This document shows, piece after piece, positions 55,492-64,000 of a stretch of DNA of 64,000 nucleotides. The translations under genes were made by a program, and so were the position numbers. This DNA comes from Streptomyces venezuelae. Its GTDB lineage: Bacteria; Actinomycetota; Actinomycetes; Streptomycetales; Streptomycetaceae. A model generated the notes under the pieces. It did not search any database. It saw only the letters and a program-made list of their open reading frames with translations, and was not told the origin of the DNA. Position 1 is the stretch's first letter. The number at the start of each line of letters is the position of its first letter. The stretch covers positions 5,790,001-5,854,000 of the forward strand of contig NZ_CP029193.1 in assembly GCF_008642355.1 (NCBI RefSeq). The letters run 5' to 3'.

Positions 55492-55727
55492 GTGCACTGA
55501 ACAAGGCCAAGGGCTTCAAGAAGTCCAAGACCGGCACGTACCTGTCGATCGGCACCACCGCGTTCGGCGCGGTCAGCGTGCTCAAGCAGGCCAGGATGGC
55601 CCGCTCGGAGCACGACACGCTCCGTCTCGTGGATGCCGTCGTCTCCGCTGCCGCCATCGTCACCGGCGTCGCGCTGCTCGTACGCGAGCTCAAGCGCCTC
55701 GGCGACGACGACGTCCTGCTGGGCTGA
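55488..55727 (+). CDS. 79-residue putative membrane protein between gatA and gatB
   Basis: A small basic protein: an N-terminal Lys-rich segment ([13 protein letters not shown]), one weak hydrophobic stretch ([15 protein letters not shown]), and a stronger helix ([19 protein letters not shown]) before an acidic DDDVLL end. One or two membrane passes are likely. GTG at 55488 overlaps the gatA stop by 4 bp, and gatB starts 16 bp after its stop, so it is embedded in the operon. It does not resemble GatC, GatA or GatB domains. Function unknown; lodged here it may simply be carried along or may tether the enzyme. Confidence 0.75.
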   Translation: MSALNKAKGFKKSKTGTYLSIGTTAFGAVSVLKQARMARSEHDTLRLVDAVVSAAAIVTGVALLVRELKRLGDDDVLLG

Positions 55728-55743
55728 GAGGGAAAGTTTCACC

Positions 55744-57258
55744 GTGACTGTCACTTCTGACCTGGTGTCGTACGAGGAAGCCCTCGCGACGTACGACCCC
55801 GTCATGGGCCTCGAGGTCCATGTCGAGCTCGGCACCAAGACCAAGATGTTCTGCGGCTGCTCGACCGCGCTCAAGCAGGACGCCAACAGCCAGACCTGCC
55901 CGACCTGTCTCGGCCTGCCCGGCGCCCTGCCGGTCGTCAACGAGATCGGCGTCGAGTCCGCGATCAAGATCGGCCTCGCGCTGAACTGCGAGATCGCCGA
56001 GTGGTGCCGCTTCGCCCGGAAGAACTACTTCTATCCGGACATGCCGAAGAACTTCCAGACCTCCCAGTACGACGAGCCGATCGCCTTCAACGGCTATCTG
56101 GACGTCCAGCTGGAGGACGGCGAGGTCTTCCGCGTCGAGATCGAGCGCGCCCACATGGAGGAGGACACCGGCAAGTCCACGCACGTGGGCGGCGCGACGG
56201 GCCGTATCCACGGCGCCTCGCACTCCCTCCTGGACTACAACCGCGCCGGCATCCCGCTCATCGAGATCGTCACCAAGCCGATCGAGGGCGCGGGCGAGCG
56301 TGCCCCCGAGGTCGCCAAGGCGTACGTCGCCGAGCTGCGCGAGCTCATCAAGGCGCTCGACGTCTCCGAGGCCCGGATGGACAAGGGCCAGATGCGCTGC
56401 GACGTGAACCTCTCGCTGCGCCCCAAGGGGCAGCAGGAGTTCGGCACACGCAGCGAGACGAAGAACGTCAACTCGCTGCGCTCCGTGGAACGCGCGGCGC
56501 GCTTCGAGATCCAGCGCCACGCCGCGGTGCTCAACTCCGGCGGCACCATCGTGCAGGAGACCCGTCACTTCCACGAGGACGACGGCTCCACCACCTCCGG
56601 GCGCATCAAGGACAACGCCGAGGACTACCGGTACTTCCCGGAGCCCGACCTCGTCCCCGTCGCCCCGGCCCGCGAGTGGGTCGAGAAGCTGCGGGCCGGC
56701 CTGCCCGAGATGCCGCGCGTCCGCCGCAACCGCCTCCGCGAGGAGTGGGGGATCAGCGAGCACGACATGCAGTCGATCCTCAACGCGGGTGCGGTCGAGC
56801 CGATCGTCGCCACCATCGAGGCGGGCGCCGACGCGGCGTCGGCCCGCAAGTGGTGGATGGGCGAGCTGGCCCGTAACGCCAACGAGTCGGGTGTCGCCCT
56901 GGAGGAGCTCCCGATCACTCCGGCGCATGTCGCCCGGGTGACCGCGCTCGTCTCCGCGGGCGACCTCAACGACAAGCTGGCCCGCCAGGTCATCGAGGGT
57001 GTCCTGAAGGGCGAGGGCACGCCGGACGAGGTCGTCGAGAAGCGCGGCCTGAAGGTCGTCTCGGACGAGGGCGCCCTGACGGCCGCCGTCGACGAGGCCA
57101 TCGCAGGCAACCCCGGTGTCGCGGACAAGATCCGCGGCGGCAAGGTCGCGGCGGCCGGTGCGCTGGTCGGCGCGGTCATGAAGGCCACCCGTGGCCAGGC
57201 CGACGCGGCCCGCGTCAAGGAGCTGATTTTGGAGAAGCTGGGCGTCAGCGAAGGCTGA
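55744..57258 (+). CDS. gatB: Aspartyl/glutamyl-tRNA amidotransferase subunit B
   Basis: A 504-residue subunit that binds the mischarged tRNA, activates it with ATP and adds the amide. Start [14 protein letters not shown] pattern is seen as [13 protein letters not shown], followed by zinc cysteines MFCGCS and [28 protein letters not shown] and a C-terminal YqeY-like helical domain. GTG at 55744 has GAGGGAAAG upstream; longer in-frame starts fall in the small gene. Last gene of the operon, followed by a strong terminator. Confidence 0.97.
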   Translation: MTVTSDLVSYEEALATYDPVMGLEVHVELGTKTKMFCGCSTALKQDANSQTCPTCLGLPGALPVVNEIGVESAIKIGLALNCEIAEWCRFARKNYFYPDMPKNFQTSQYDEPIAFNGYLDVQLEDGEVFRVEIERAHMEEDTGKSTHVGGATGRIHGASHSLLDYNRAGIPLIEIVTKPIEGAGERAPEVAKAYVAELRELIKALDVSEARMDKGQMRCDVNLSLRPKGQQEFGTRSETKNVNSLRSVERAARFEIQRHAAVLNSGGTIVQETRHFHEDDGSTTSGRIKDNAEDYRYFPEPDLVPVAPAREWVEKLRAGLPEMPRVRRNRLREEWGISEHDMQSILNAGAVEPIVATIEAGADAASARKWWMGELARNANESGVALEELPITPAHVARVTALVSAGDLNDKLARQVIEGVLKGEGTPDEVVEKRGLKVVSDEGALTAAVDEAIAGNPGVADKIRGGKVAAAGALVGAVMKATRGQADAARVKELILEKLGVSEG

Positions 57259-57282
57259 GGTCCAGGGACAGGCTCCGAGTGA

Positions 57283-57315
57283 GGGCGGCGCGTTCTTCGG
57301 GACGCGCCGCCCTTT
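57283..57315 (+). terminator. Rho-independent terminator of the gatCAB operon
   Basis: Perfect 11 bp arms GGGCGGCGCGT (57283-57293) and ACGCGCCGCCC (57302-57312) with an 8 nt loop TCTTCGGG, followed by TTT. It starts 24 nt after the gatB stop. It is also suitably placed to separate gatB from the convergent SUKH gene that ends at 57340. Confidence 0.85.
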
Positions 57316-57339
57316 CGCGTACGCATCAGCTCTCACCCG

Positions 57340-58560
57340 TCACGGGTTCTCCTCCCGCGGTGCCCCGAACGGCTCGAAGAACATGTGCTCCAGCGGGTCC
57401 TGGTCCTTGCGCAGCCAGAAGAAGCCGTCGCCGACAGGACTGCCGCCGCGCAGCCAGTTCAGCAGCGTCCCGGTGAAGTTCGTCTCCAGGGGCGGTCCTT
57501 GGTCCGCGTGCCGCGGGTTGACCGCGACGCGCCACCGGTCGGGGTCGTCGCCCTCGACGCACCAGCCGATCTGGTCGCCGTCGATCGTCGAGGCGACGGG
57601 CAGGAAGCCGCCGGGCTCGGGCCAGGCGGGCATCGGGTAGTACGGGGGGAAGCTCTCGCGCAGGCCGCGGTAGCCCTCCAGCATCTCCTCCGTGCCCCGC
57701 GCGAGGCCGAGCCGGTGGTCGAGGTCGAGCGGCGCCGGCATGTCGAGCCACCAGCTCCAGTTCCCCGCGCCGTACGCCCCGGCCAGCGCGACGAAGTCCG
57801 CGGGGAGGCGTGTCCCGAGCCGTTCGAAGAGCGCCTCCCAACTGCCCCTGCCCAGGTGGGGAGTGAGCGGCGGGGGTATCAGGGCGGTGATCGCCTCAAG
57901 GCCCTCGCCCTCGGTGAGCGCGGCGTGCTGGCGGGCGTCGACGTACGTCCCCCGGGGCGGCGGCGACCACGGCGCGGCTCCGGCCAGCGGCGGCCAGGTG
58001 CGCGCCTCGGGTGCCAGCGGGCCGAGGAGGCCGCCGGGTTCGCCGGGGTGGGGCACCCCGTCGTGGACCGCGGTGTGCAGGAACTCCAGGAGCGGCATCT
58101 CGTACGCCGCCCAGGGAGCGGCGCCGCCGACCGCGACGGACGTGGTCAGGAGCACCACCGGCCACGCGTCGGGGTCCTTCGAGACCGAGGTGTCCCAGAA
58201 GAGGTGGTCGCCCGCCGACGTGGTGGCGAAGGCGAGGAGACCGCCCTCGTCGGGCAGGAAGCGGCGCCGCTCCTGGGTGAACATGCCCGGCCTGATGGCC
58301 GAGTGCCGATGGGTCTCGACCACCCACGCCCCGTACGCATACCGGCCGTCGGCGCTCACGCAGGGCGTGTGCAGCCGCAGGGAAACCGTGCCGGGGCGGC
58401 CTATTTCGGCCGGGCCGTACGCCGTCACCAATGACTTGTAGTCCCCGGGGAGCGGGACTTCGAGCCAGGCCTCGACGGAGGCCCAGTCGACGGCGGGCGC
58501 GGCGTCGGCGGGCGGTCCGACCAGCTCCGTGAAGGCGGCGATGCGGTGGGCGTGTTCCAT
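57340..58560 (-). CDS. Tandem SUKH (SMI1/KNR4) domain protein
   Basis: A 406-residue protein with two SUKH units. The first (about 15-165) has VEAWLEVPLPGDYKSLVTAYG and HLFWDTSVSKDPDAWPVVLL; the second (about 235-400) has WEALFERLGTRLPADFVALAGAYG, GDQIGWCVEG and DRWRVAVNP. Each contains the typical LP-x-DY/DFxxLxxxYG core. SUKH proteins are immunity proteins of polymorphic toxins in many bacteria, but double-domain forms in Streptomyces often stand alone; none of the neighbours looks like a toxin. ATG at 58560 is the chosen start; a GTG a few codons upstream is possible. Confidence 0.85.
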   Translation of the reverse strand: MEHAHRIAAFTELVGPPADAAPAVDWASVEAWLEVPLPGDYKSLVTAYGPAEIGRPGTVSLRLHTPCVSADGRYAYGAWVVETHRHSAIRPGMFTQERRRFLPDEGGLLAFATTSAGDHLFWDTSVSKDPDAWPVVLLTTSVAVGGAAPWAAYEMPLLEFLHTAVHDGVPHPGEPGGLLGPLAPEARTWPPLAGAAPWSPPPRGTYVDARQHAALTEGEGLEAITALIPPPLTPHLGRGSWEALFERLGTRLPADFVALAGAYGAGNWSWWLDMPAPLDLDHRLGLARGTEEMLEGYRGLRESFPPYYPMPAWPEPGGFLPVASTIDGDQIGWCVEGDDPDRWRVAVNPRHADQGPPLETNFTGTLLNWLRGGSPVGDGFFWLRKDQDPLEHMFFEPFGAPREENP

Positions 58561-58632
58561 GTGTCCGAGAATGACACCCGCCACTGACAACGCCGCCCGC
58601 CGCCGTCGGCGGCGCCCTCCGCCATGGACTGC

Positions 58633-58660
58633 CGCGGTGAACTTTTGGACGTTCACCGCG
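58633..58660. promoter_or_regulatory. Inverted repeat with GTTCACC (PHO-box-like) before the phospholipase gene
   Basis: CGCGGTGAAC (58633-58642) and GTTCACCGCG (58651-58660) are perfect 10 bp inverted arms, 8 nt apart, 116 nt before the phospholipase GTG. GTTCACC is the half-unit of Streptomyces PhoP boxes, and an 11 nt reading frame of weaker units (GTTCACCGCGA, CTTCGTCCCGC) continues downstream. Phosphate control of a phospholipase is sensible but the site is not proven. Confidence 0.4.
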
Positions 58661-58775
58661 ACTTCGTCCCGCGGTCTTCACAAGGAAACCGGGCGTCACT
58701 AGCGTCCCCGCCGTACAGGTCAATGGATCAGCAGAGAACCATTGGATGTCGGCCAGGACTACTGGGAGGTCCCAC

Positions 58776-60905
58776 GTGACTCCGGAGATTTCGCGCAGAC
58801 GCCTGATGGCGATCGGCGGCGGCGCGCTCGGCACCGCCGCCGTCGGCTCGTTCCTGCCGCCGTCGCTGCAGGAGGCGCTCGCGCATGAGCCGCCGGTCCA
58901 CGGCGGTCTCGACAAGATCGAGCACGTGGTCATCCTGATGCAGGAGAACCGGTCGTTCGACCACTACTTCGGTTCCCTGCGCGGCGTGCGCGGCTTCGGC
59001 GACCGCAACGCGATACGCCTGCCCGGCGGCACCTCGGTCTTCGAGCAGCCGGGCGCCCTGCGCACCATCCTGCCCTTCTCCGTACGGCAGGCAGCCGAGA
59101 CGCAGAAGAAGGACCTCCAGTACATCGGCGACCTGGACCACTCCTGGAACGGCGGCGCCAAGGCCTGGCACGACGGCTGGATGGACGGCTGGGTCACCGC
59201 CAAGACGGCGGCCACCATGGCGTACTACACGCGCGAGGACATCCCGCTGCACTACGAACTCGCCGACACCTTCACCGTCTGCGACGCCTACCACTCCTCC
59301 ATCCACACCTCCACCAGCCCCAACCGCAACCACCTGTGGAGCGGCAAGACGGGCTACGAGGCCAACGGCAAGCGGGCCGTCGGCAACGACGCGTACGCCG
59401 AGGGCACGCACCCGGGGTACGGCTGGGGCACGTACGCCGAGCGCCTGGAGAAGGCGGGCGTCAGCTGGCAGACGTACACCGAGTGGGAGAACTTCACCGA
59501 CAACCAGATCGAGTTCTTCACCACCTTCAAGGCCATCGCCCGCAAGGCCCTGGCCAAGACGGGTCTCACCTTCATGGAGGCCTTCTACGCCAAGGTGCGC
59601 GACGCGAAGGACGAGGCCGCGCGCACCAAGCTGCTCGCCACCCTGGAGGAGGGCGTCGCCACGCTGGACAAGCGGGAGCGGTCCCTCTTCGAGCGCGGAC
59701 TGCGGCGCGTCCCCACCGGCGCGCTCGCCGAGGAGTTCGCCAAGGACGTCGCGCGCGGCAAGCTGGCGAAGGTCAGCTACCTGGTGCCGTCCGCCGTGGA
59801 CTCCGAGCACCCCAGCGTCTCCTCGCCGATCCACAGCGCGACCATCGTCTACAAGGTGCTCGACGCCCTCGCCTCGCACCCGGACGTCTGGCGCCGCACC
59901 GCCGTCTTCATCAACTACGACGAGAACGACGGCTTCTTCGACCACGTCCCGCCGCCCGTGCCCGGCGGCGACTCCGCCGAGGAGCGGGAGGAGCGCTGGG
60001 AGGGCAGGCCGACCGGGCTCGGCGCGCGCGTGCCGATGCTCGTCGTCTCGCCGTGGACCGTCGGCGGATACGTCTGCTCCGAGGTCTTCGACCACACCTC
60101 CGTCGTACGTTTCCTGGAGAAGTGGACCGGCGTGCGGGAGCCCAACATCAGCGCCTGGCGCCGCAAGGTCACCGGCGACCTCACCGGCGCCTTCGACTTC
60201 CGGCGCGGCCACCGGCGGCCCGACGTCGAGCGGCCGGGCGCCATCCCGCCGTTCAGCGGCCGCTGGTCCCCGCAGCCGCCCCTGGAGCAGTCCATGCCGG
60301 TCCAGGAACCGGGTGTCCGCCGCGCCCGCCCGCTGCCCTACCAGCCCGACGCCGACGCCAGGCCGGGTGAGGACGGCACGCTGGAGGTGCGGCTGCGCAA
60401 CGGCGGCAGCTCCAGCGCCCACTTCGCGCTCTACCCGTACGCGGGCGAGTTCGCGGTCCCGCAGCACCAGGACGTCGTCCGCAAGGGCTCCTGGACCGTG
60501 CCGGTGCCGGGCGACACCTACGCCTTCACCGTCGTCGGGCCGAACGGCTTCCGGCGCGAGTTCGCCGGGGCCACGGGTTCTGGGGGCAAGGACGGGCACG
60601 GCAAGGACGGCGGGGCGCGGGTCGCCTCCGCGATCACGCGGCGCGAGATCCACCTCACGCTGGCCAACCGTGGCCGCCGCGACCTCGTCTTCACCGTCAA
60701 GCCGCTCGGATACGTGGACGAATCGGACGTCCGGTCGCGAACACGCACCGTCCGCGTCAAGGCCCGCAGCAGCCGTACGGTCGCCTGGCACACCGCCGAC
60801 GAGCACGGCTGGTACGACGTCGAGGTGACCGCCGACGGTGACGCGGCCTTCCGGCGCCGGCTCATGGGGCACATCGAGAACGGCCGTGCGAGCGTCTCGG
60901 GCTGA
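58776..60905 (+). CDS. Tat-exported phosphocholine-type phospholipase C
   Basis: A 709-residue secreted enzyme of the bacterial non-haemolytic/haemolytic PLC family. ISRRRLMAIGGGALGTAAV is a twin-arginine signal. The phosphoesterase domain starts VVILMQENRSFDHYFGSL (E57, N58) and continues with TSPNRNHLWSG, NYDENDGFFDHVPPP and VPMLVVSP. Two DUF756-type beta modules form the C-terminus (from about 540, RLRNGGSSSAHFALYPY and HLTLANRGRRDLVFTV). GTG at 58776 with GGGAGG and a 6 nt spacer is preferred to an ATG at 58746. It releases diacylglycerol and phosphocholine by family and probably scavenges phosphate. Confidence 0.94.
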   Translation: MTPEISRRRLMAIGGGALGTAAVGSFLPPSLQEALAHEPPVHGGLDKIEHVVILMQENRSFDHYFGSLRGVRGFGDRNAIRLPGGTSVFEQPGALRTILPFSVRQAAETQKKDLQYIGDLDHSWNGGAKAWHDGWMDGWVTAKTAATMAYYTREDIPLHYELADTFTVCDAYHSSIHTSTSPNRNHLWSGKTGYEANGKRAVGNDAYAEGTHPGYGWGTYAERLEKAGVSWQTYTEWENFTDNQIEFFTTFKAIARKALAKTGLTFMEAFYAKVRDAKDEAARTKLLATLEEGVATLDKRERSLFERGLRRVPTGALAEEFAKDVARGKLAKVSYLVPSAVDSEHPSVSSPIHSATIVYKVLDALASHPDVWRRTAVFINYDENDGFFDHVPPPVPGGDSAEEREERWEGRPTGLGARVPMLVVSPWTVGGYVCSEVFDHTSVVRFLEKWTGVREPNISAWRRKVTGDLTGAFDFRRGHRRPDVERPGAIPPFSGRWSPQPPLEQSMPVQEPGVRRARPLPYQPDADARPGEDGTLEVRLRNGGSSSAHFALYPYAGEFAVPQHQDVVRKGSWTVPVPGDTYAFTVVGPNGFRREFAGATGSGGKDGHGKDGGARVASAITRREIHLTLANRGRRDLVFTVKPLGYVDESDVRSRTRTVRVKARSSRTVAWHTADEHGWYDVEVTADGDAAFRRRLMGHIENGRASVSG

Positions 60906-60917
60906 GGCACGGTCCAT

Positions 60918-60951
60918 GCGGGGGCGCGAGGGGCTCACGGTGCGCCCCCGC
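60918..60951 (+). terminator. Hairpin after the phospholipase gene
   Basis: Perfect 10 bp arms GCGGGGGCGC (60918-60927) and GCGCCCCCGC (60942-60951) with a 14 nt loop, followed by GCTTCCTGT. It begins 12 nt after the stop codon and separates the phospholipase from the MMPL gene. Confidence 0.7.
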
Positions 60952-61118
60952 GCTTCCTGTACTCCTGTGAGTAAGGCCACGAACCGGACCAACGATCATC
61001 AAGGGCTGCGAAAGTGTCTGCGGCGCACATGTCGCCACTCATGCGTTCTTTGCGGGCCGTTCAGTTCGTCGACTGCCGCTCCCGGTGAAGATCCACGAAA
61101 CAATCAGGGAGCCGGTCC

Positions 61119-63380
61119 GTGGCAGCACTTGCCCGCTGGTGCGTCAGGCACCGCCTCGTCGTCGTCCTCCTGTGGCTCCTCGCTCTCGGCGGCGCCGCGT
61201 CCGCCGCGTCCGTCGCGGGATCGGCGTACTCGAACGACTACGAAGTGCCGGGCACCGAGTCGGGTCGCGCGACCCAGCTCCTGAACGAGAACTTCCACGG
61301 CCTCGGCGGCGACAGCGACACCGTCGTCTGGCACACCGGACCCGGCACCTCCGTCCGCGCCGCCGACGTCGAGCAGACGATGTCCGACGCCCTCGGCAAG
61401 ATCGCCGACCAGCCCGCCGTGGCATCCGTCGCCGGCCCCTACGACCACGGGGGCGCGAGCCGGATCAGCGCCGACGGCCGCACGGCGTACGCCACCGTCA
61501 CCTTCCGCGAACAGGCCGACGACATCGCGAAGGCCGACGCGCAGGCCGTCGTCGACGCCGCCGAGGAGGCCGAATCCGACCGGCTCCAGGTCGAGCTCGG
61601 CGGCACCGCCATCGGGCTCACCGAGTCCAAGAGCGCCCAGGTCGCCGAGGTCGTCGGAGTGGCCGTCGCCGCCGTCGTCCTCTTCCTCGCCTTCGGCTCC
61701 CTCGCCGCGTCAGCCCTGCCCATCGCCACCGCCCTGGTGTCCGTCGGCACCGCGTACGCGGGCATCGTGCTGCTCGGCCACCTGATGACCGTCGCCGACT
61801 TCGCGCCGATGCTCGGCACCCTCATCGGCCTCGGCGTCGGCATCGACTACGCCCTCTTCATCGTCACCAGGCACCGCAAGGGCCTCAAACGCGGCCTGCC
61901 CGTCGCCGTCGCCGCCGAACGCGCCGTCGCCACCACCGGACGCGCCGTCGTCTTCGCGGGCGCCACCGTCTGCATCGCCCTCCTCGGCATGCTCATCCTG
62001 CGGCTCGGCTTCCTCAACGGCGTCGCCATCGCCGCGTCGCTGACCGTCGTCCTCACCGTCGCCGCGTCCGTGACGCTGCTGCCCGCCCTCCTCGGCTGGA
62101 TCGGCCCGCGCGCCCTCAGCCGCCGCGAACGCCGCAGGCTCGCGGAGCACGGGCCCGAACCCGAGGTGCCGACCGGGTTCGCCGCCCGCTGGGCCGCCTT
62201 CGTGGAGCGCCACCCCAAGCTGCTCGGCGCCGTCGCGGTCCTGGTGATGGCCGTGCTCGCGCTGCCGACGCTCGGCCTGCACCTGGGCACGTCCGACCAG
62301 GGCAACAACCCGGCGAAAGCCACGACACGGCAGGCGTACGACCTGCTCGCCGACGGCTTCGGGCCCGGCGTGAACGGCCCCCTGACCCTGGTGGGCGACG
62401 TCTACGGAGCGGGCGGCCGGGTCGCCCTCGACGATCTCGTCACGACGCTCAAGTCGACCGAGGGCATCGCCTCCGTGAGCCCGGTGACGTACGACGACGG
62501 CGGCCGCGCCGCGTTCCTCACCGTCGTCCCCGAATCGGCACCGCAGTCCGAGGCCACCAGCGCGCTCGTCGACCGGCTGCGCGAGGACGTCCTGCCGCGG
62601 GCCGAGGCGGACCGCTCCCTCGACCTGCGCGTCGGCGGCGTCACCGCGAGCTACGACGACTTCGCCGAGGTCATCATCGGCAAACTGCCGCTCTTCGTGG
62701 GCGTGGTCATCGGGCTCGGCTGCGTCCTGCTCCTGCTGGCGTTCCGTTCCGTCGGCATCCCCCTCAAGGCCGCCGCGATGAACGTCGCCGCCGTCGCCTC
62801 CGCCTTCGGCGTCGTCGTCGCGATCTTCCAGTGGGGGTGGGGGAGCGAACTGCTCGGCCTCGGCAGGGCGGGCCCGATCGAGCCCTTCCTCCCCGTGATC
62901 ATGGTGTCCGTGCTCTTCGGGCTCTCCATGGACTACCAGGTCTTCCTGGTCAGCCGGATGTACGAGGAGTGGCTGGAGACCGGCGACAACCGGCGGGCCG
63001 TCCGCGTCGGGCTCGCCGAGACGAGCCGCGTCATCAACTCCGCCGCCGTCATCATGATCTCGGTCTTCCTCGCCTTCGTCCTCAGCGGCGACCGCGTCAT
63101 CGCGATGTTCGGCATCGCGCTCGCTGCGGCCGTCGCGCTCGACGCCTTCGTGCTGCGCACGCTGCTCGTGCCGGCCCTCATGCATCTGCTCGGCGGCGCC
63201 AACTGGTGGCTGCCGCGCCGCCTGGACCGCTTCCTGCCGCGCATCAGCATCGAGCCGCCCGAATGTCGTTCGAACGCGGGCGGCGCATCTGCGAAGATCC
63301 CGGAACAGCGGGACGTAGCCGAAGACATGACAGGGCCGAAGGAGCAGGATGTTCGCGATATCGCTGGGCGAGGGCGCTGA
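61119..63380 (+). CDS. MMPL-family RND transporter
   Basis: A 753-residue inner-membrane transporter with duplicated halves. Each has an N-terminal membrane helix, an extracytoplasmic domain and five more helices. Conserved intramembrane motifs are GIDYALFIVTRHR (D243) in the first half and MDYQVFLVSRMYEEW (D605) in the second, the proton-relay aspartate-tyrosine of MmpL proteins. Related proteins export lipids, siderophores or drugs; no partner or pathway is evident here. GTG at 61119 has GGGAG 6-7 nt upstream. The last 32 bp overlap the start of the GNAT gene, so the two are translated together. Confidence 0.93.
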   Translation: MAALARWCVRHRLVVVLLWLLALGGAASAASVAGSAYSNDYEVPGTESGRATQLLNENFHGLGGDSDTVVWHTGPGTSVRAADVEQTMSDALGKIADQPAVASVAGPYDHGGASRISADGRTAYATVTFREQADDIAKADAQAVVDAAEEAESDRLQVELGGTAIGLTESKSAQVAEVVGVAVAAVVLFLAFGSLAASALPIATALVSVGTAYAGIVLLGHLMTVADFAPMLGTLIGLGVGIDYALFIVTRHRKGLKRGLPVAVAAERAVATTGRAVVFAGATVCIALLGMLILRLGFLNGVAIAASLTVVLTVAASVTLLPALLGWIGPRALSRRERRRLAEHGPEPEVPTGFAARWAAFVERHPKLLGAVAVLVMAVLALPTLGLHLGTSDQGNNPAKATTRQAYDLLADGFGPGVNGPLTLVGDVYGAGGRVALDDLVTTLKSTEGIASVSPVTYDDGGRAAFLTVVPESAPQSEATSALVDRLREDVLPRAEADRSLDLRVGGVTASYDDFAEVIIGKLPLFVGVVIGLGCVLLLLAFRSVGIPLKAAAMNVAAVASAFGVVVAIFQWGWGSELLGLGRAGPIEPFLPVIMVSVLFGLSMDYQVFLVSRMYEEWLETGDNRRAVRVGLAETSRVINSAAVIMISVFLAFVLSGDRVIAMFGIALAAAVALDAFVLRTLLVPALMHLLGGANWWLPRRLDRFLPRISIEPPECRSNAGGASAKIPEQRDVAEDMTGPKEQDVRDIAGRGR

Positions 63381-63933
63381 GCTGCGGCCGATCGAGCCGT
63401 GGCAGGCGCAGGAGTTCCTCGAACACGTCGAGCGGGCGCGGGAGTACGCGCAGGCGTGGGTGCCGTTCACCGCGACGGTGAAGGACGTGGAGTCCGCGCG
63501 GAAGCACCTCCAGACCTTCGCCGACCGGCAGGCCGCCGACACCGGCCGCTTCTACGGGATCTGGCTGGACGGCACGCTCGTCGGCGGCGTCCTCTTCCGC
63601 ATCTTCGACACCAGTGTGGACGGCTGCGAGATCGGCGTGTGGCTCGAACCGTCGGCCGCGGGGCGCGGTCTGGTGAACAAGGCGTCCAAGGTCCTCATCG
63701 ACTGGGCCGTCGACGAGCGCGGCATGCACCGCGTGGAGTGGCTCGTCTCCTCGCGCAACGAGCGCAGCAAGGCGGCCGCCGAGCGGCTCGGCTTCACCAG
63801 GGACGGCGTGCTGCGGGAGAGCTTTCCCTGGCAGGGCATCCGGCACGACATGGAGGTCTGGTCCGTCCTCGCGCCGGAGTGGCGGGCGCTGCGCGACGCG
63901 GGGGACGCGAGGGACGCCGGGGACGCGCGTTAA
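63349..63933 (+). CDS. GNAT acetyltransferase (RimJ/RimL type)
   Basis: A 194-residue N-acetyltransferase. AELRPIEPWQAQEFLEHVERAR opens the domain; EIGVWLEPSAAGRGLVNKAS is the acetyl-CoA-binding motif A, and RVEWLVSSRNERSKAAAERLGFTRDG is the typical RimJ/RimL C-terminal signature (motif pieces quoted). ATG at 63349 has GAAGGAG at good spacing and lies 32 bp inside the MMPL gene. The end carries a repetitive GDARDAGDA tail, possibly recent slippage. Substrate unknown; ribosomal protein or small molecule are both possible. Confidence 0.9.
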   Translation: MFAISLGEGAELRPIEPWQAQEFLEHVERAREYAQAWVPFTATVKDVESARKHLQTFADRQAADTGRFYGIWLDGTLVGGVLFRIFDTSVDGCEIGVWLEPSAAGRGLVNKASKVLIDWAVDERGMHRVEWLVSSRNERSKAAAERLGFTRDGVLRESFPWQGIRHDMEVWSVLAPEWRALRDAGDARDAGDAR

Positions 63934-63955
63934 GAGAGCTCTCAGACTCCGTCCG

Positions 63956-63968
63956 TACGGTGCGGAGC
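63956..63968 (+). promoter_or_regulatory. Leaderless promoter of the last, cut-off gene
   Basis: TACGGT at 63956-63961, then 7 nt and ATG at 63969, with no ribosome site. This is the TANNNT-N7-ATG pattern. Confidence 0.4.
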
Positions 63969-64000
63969 ATGGGTACTAAGACAGATGACGCTGCCGCCCC
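63969..64000 (+). CDS. 5' end of a gene running off the window
   Basis: Only the first 10 codons are present (starting MGTKTDDAAAP). The ATG is placed at the leaderless distance from a TACGGT box and is on the same strand as the preceding GNAT gene, 35 bp after its stop. Too short to identify. Confidence 0.4.
   Translation, partial: MGTKTDDAAA

Overview
This window reads as a piece of the conserved core of a Streptomyces chromosome (or a very close actinomycete). G+C is very high with strong third-position G/C, many genes start with GTG behind GGAGG-type sites or have no leader at all, and many products are lipoproteins or Tat substrates. The families found are typical of the genus: LAL-type LuxR regulator, whiJ-like HTH/DUF397/ATPase locus, SUKH proteins, L,D-transpeptidase lipoproteins, YVTN propeller lipoprotein. 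The order sdaA-glyA-gcvH-gcvT, peptide ABC transporter, mnmA, ligA, GGDEF-EAL gene, gatCAB matches what I remember of the S. coelicolor SCO545x-SCO550x region; that comparison is from memory and was not computed. I see no rRNA, tRNA, CRISPR array, prophage or transposase. The one mobile-looking item is a 195 bp sequence with perfect 26 bp terminal inverted repeats.

Layout. 0-13 kb: LysR regulator, glgX (glycogen debranching), two tandem L,D-transpeptidase lipoproteins, enoyl-CoA hydratase, a SpoIIAB-like ATPase, a NodB-like lipoprotein translationally coupled to a YVTN propeller lipoprotein, a GH25 muramidase, an F420/NADP-type reductase and a divergent class A beta-lactamase. 13-19 kb: EF-hand protein, a large LAL-type LuxR regulator and a convergent helical-repeat protein whose 3' ends overlap. 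19-24 kb (minus strand): serine/glycine catabolism, gcvT-gcvH-glyA-sdaA plus a SUKH gene, led by a tandem glycine riboswitch. 24-27 kb: P-loop ATPase and two SseB-domain proteins separated by the inverted-repeat element. 27-36 kb: an oligopeptide ABC transporter (permease, binding lipoprotein, permease, two ATPases), then an exported M1 peptidase that could supply its peptides, and a TRIC-type channel.

36-46 kb: thioesterase, alpha/beta hydrolase, TetR regulator divergent from a 50-residue membrane protein, DUF4190 protein, cysteine desulfurase and mnmA (which together would feed sulfur into tRNA 2-thiouridine), a Tat-exported amidase, the whiJ-like locus with a TGAGTCA operator cluster, and an oxidoreductase divergent from a GlxA-type regulator. 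46-64 kb: DUF427 protein, LOG-like protein, SDR, MetE-like protein, ligA, a membrane GGDEF-EAL protein (rmdB-like), gatC-gatA-small membrane protein-gatB with a strong terminator, a double SUKH protein, a Tat-exported phospholipase C, an MMPL transporter overlapping a GNAT gene, and the first codons of a further gene.

I did not find a large undescribed system. The best leads are the NodB-like/propeller lipoprotein pair that lacks the usual first catalytic motif, the inverted-repeat element at the SseB genes, the operator cluster of the whiJ-like locus, repeated TTCGTAC boxes before sdaA, a GTTCACC inverted repeat before the phospholipase C gene, and a conserved-looking small protein lodged between gatA and gatB.
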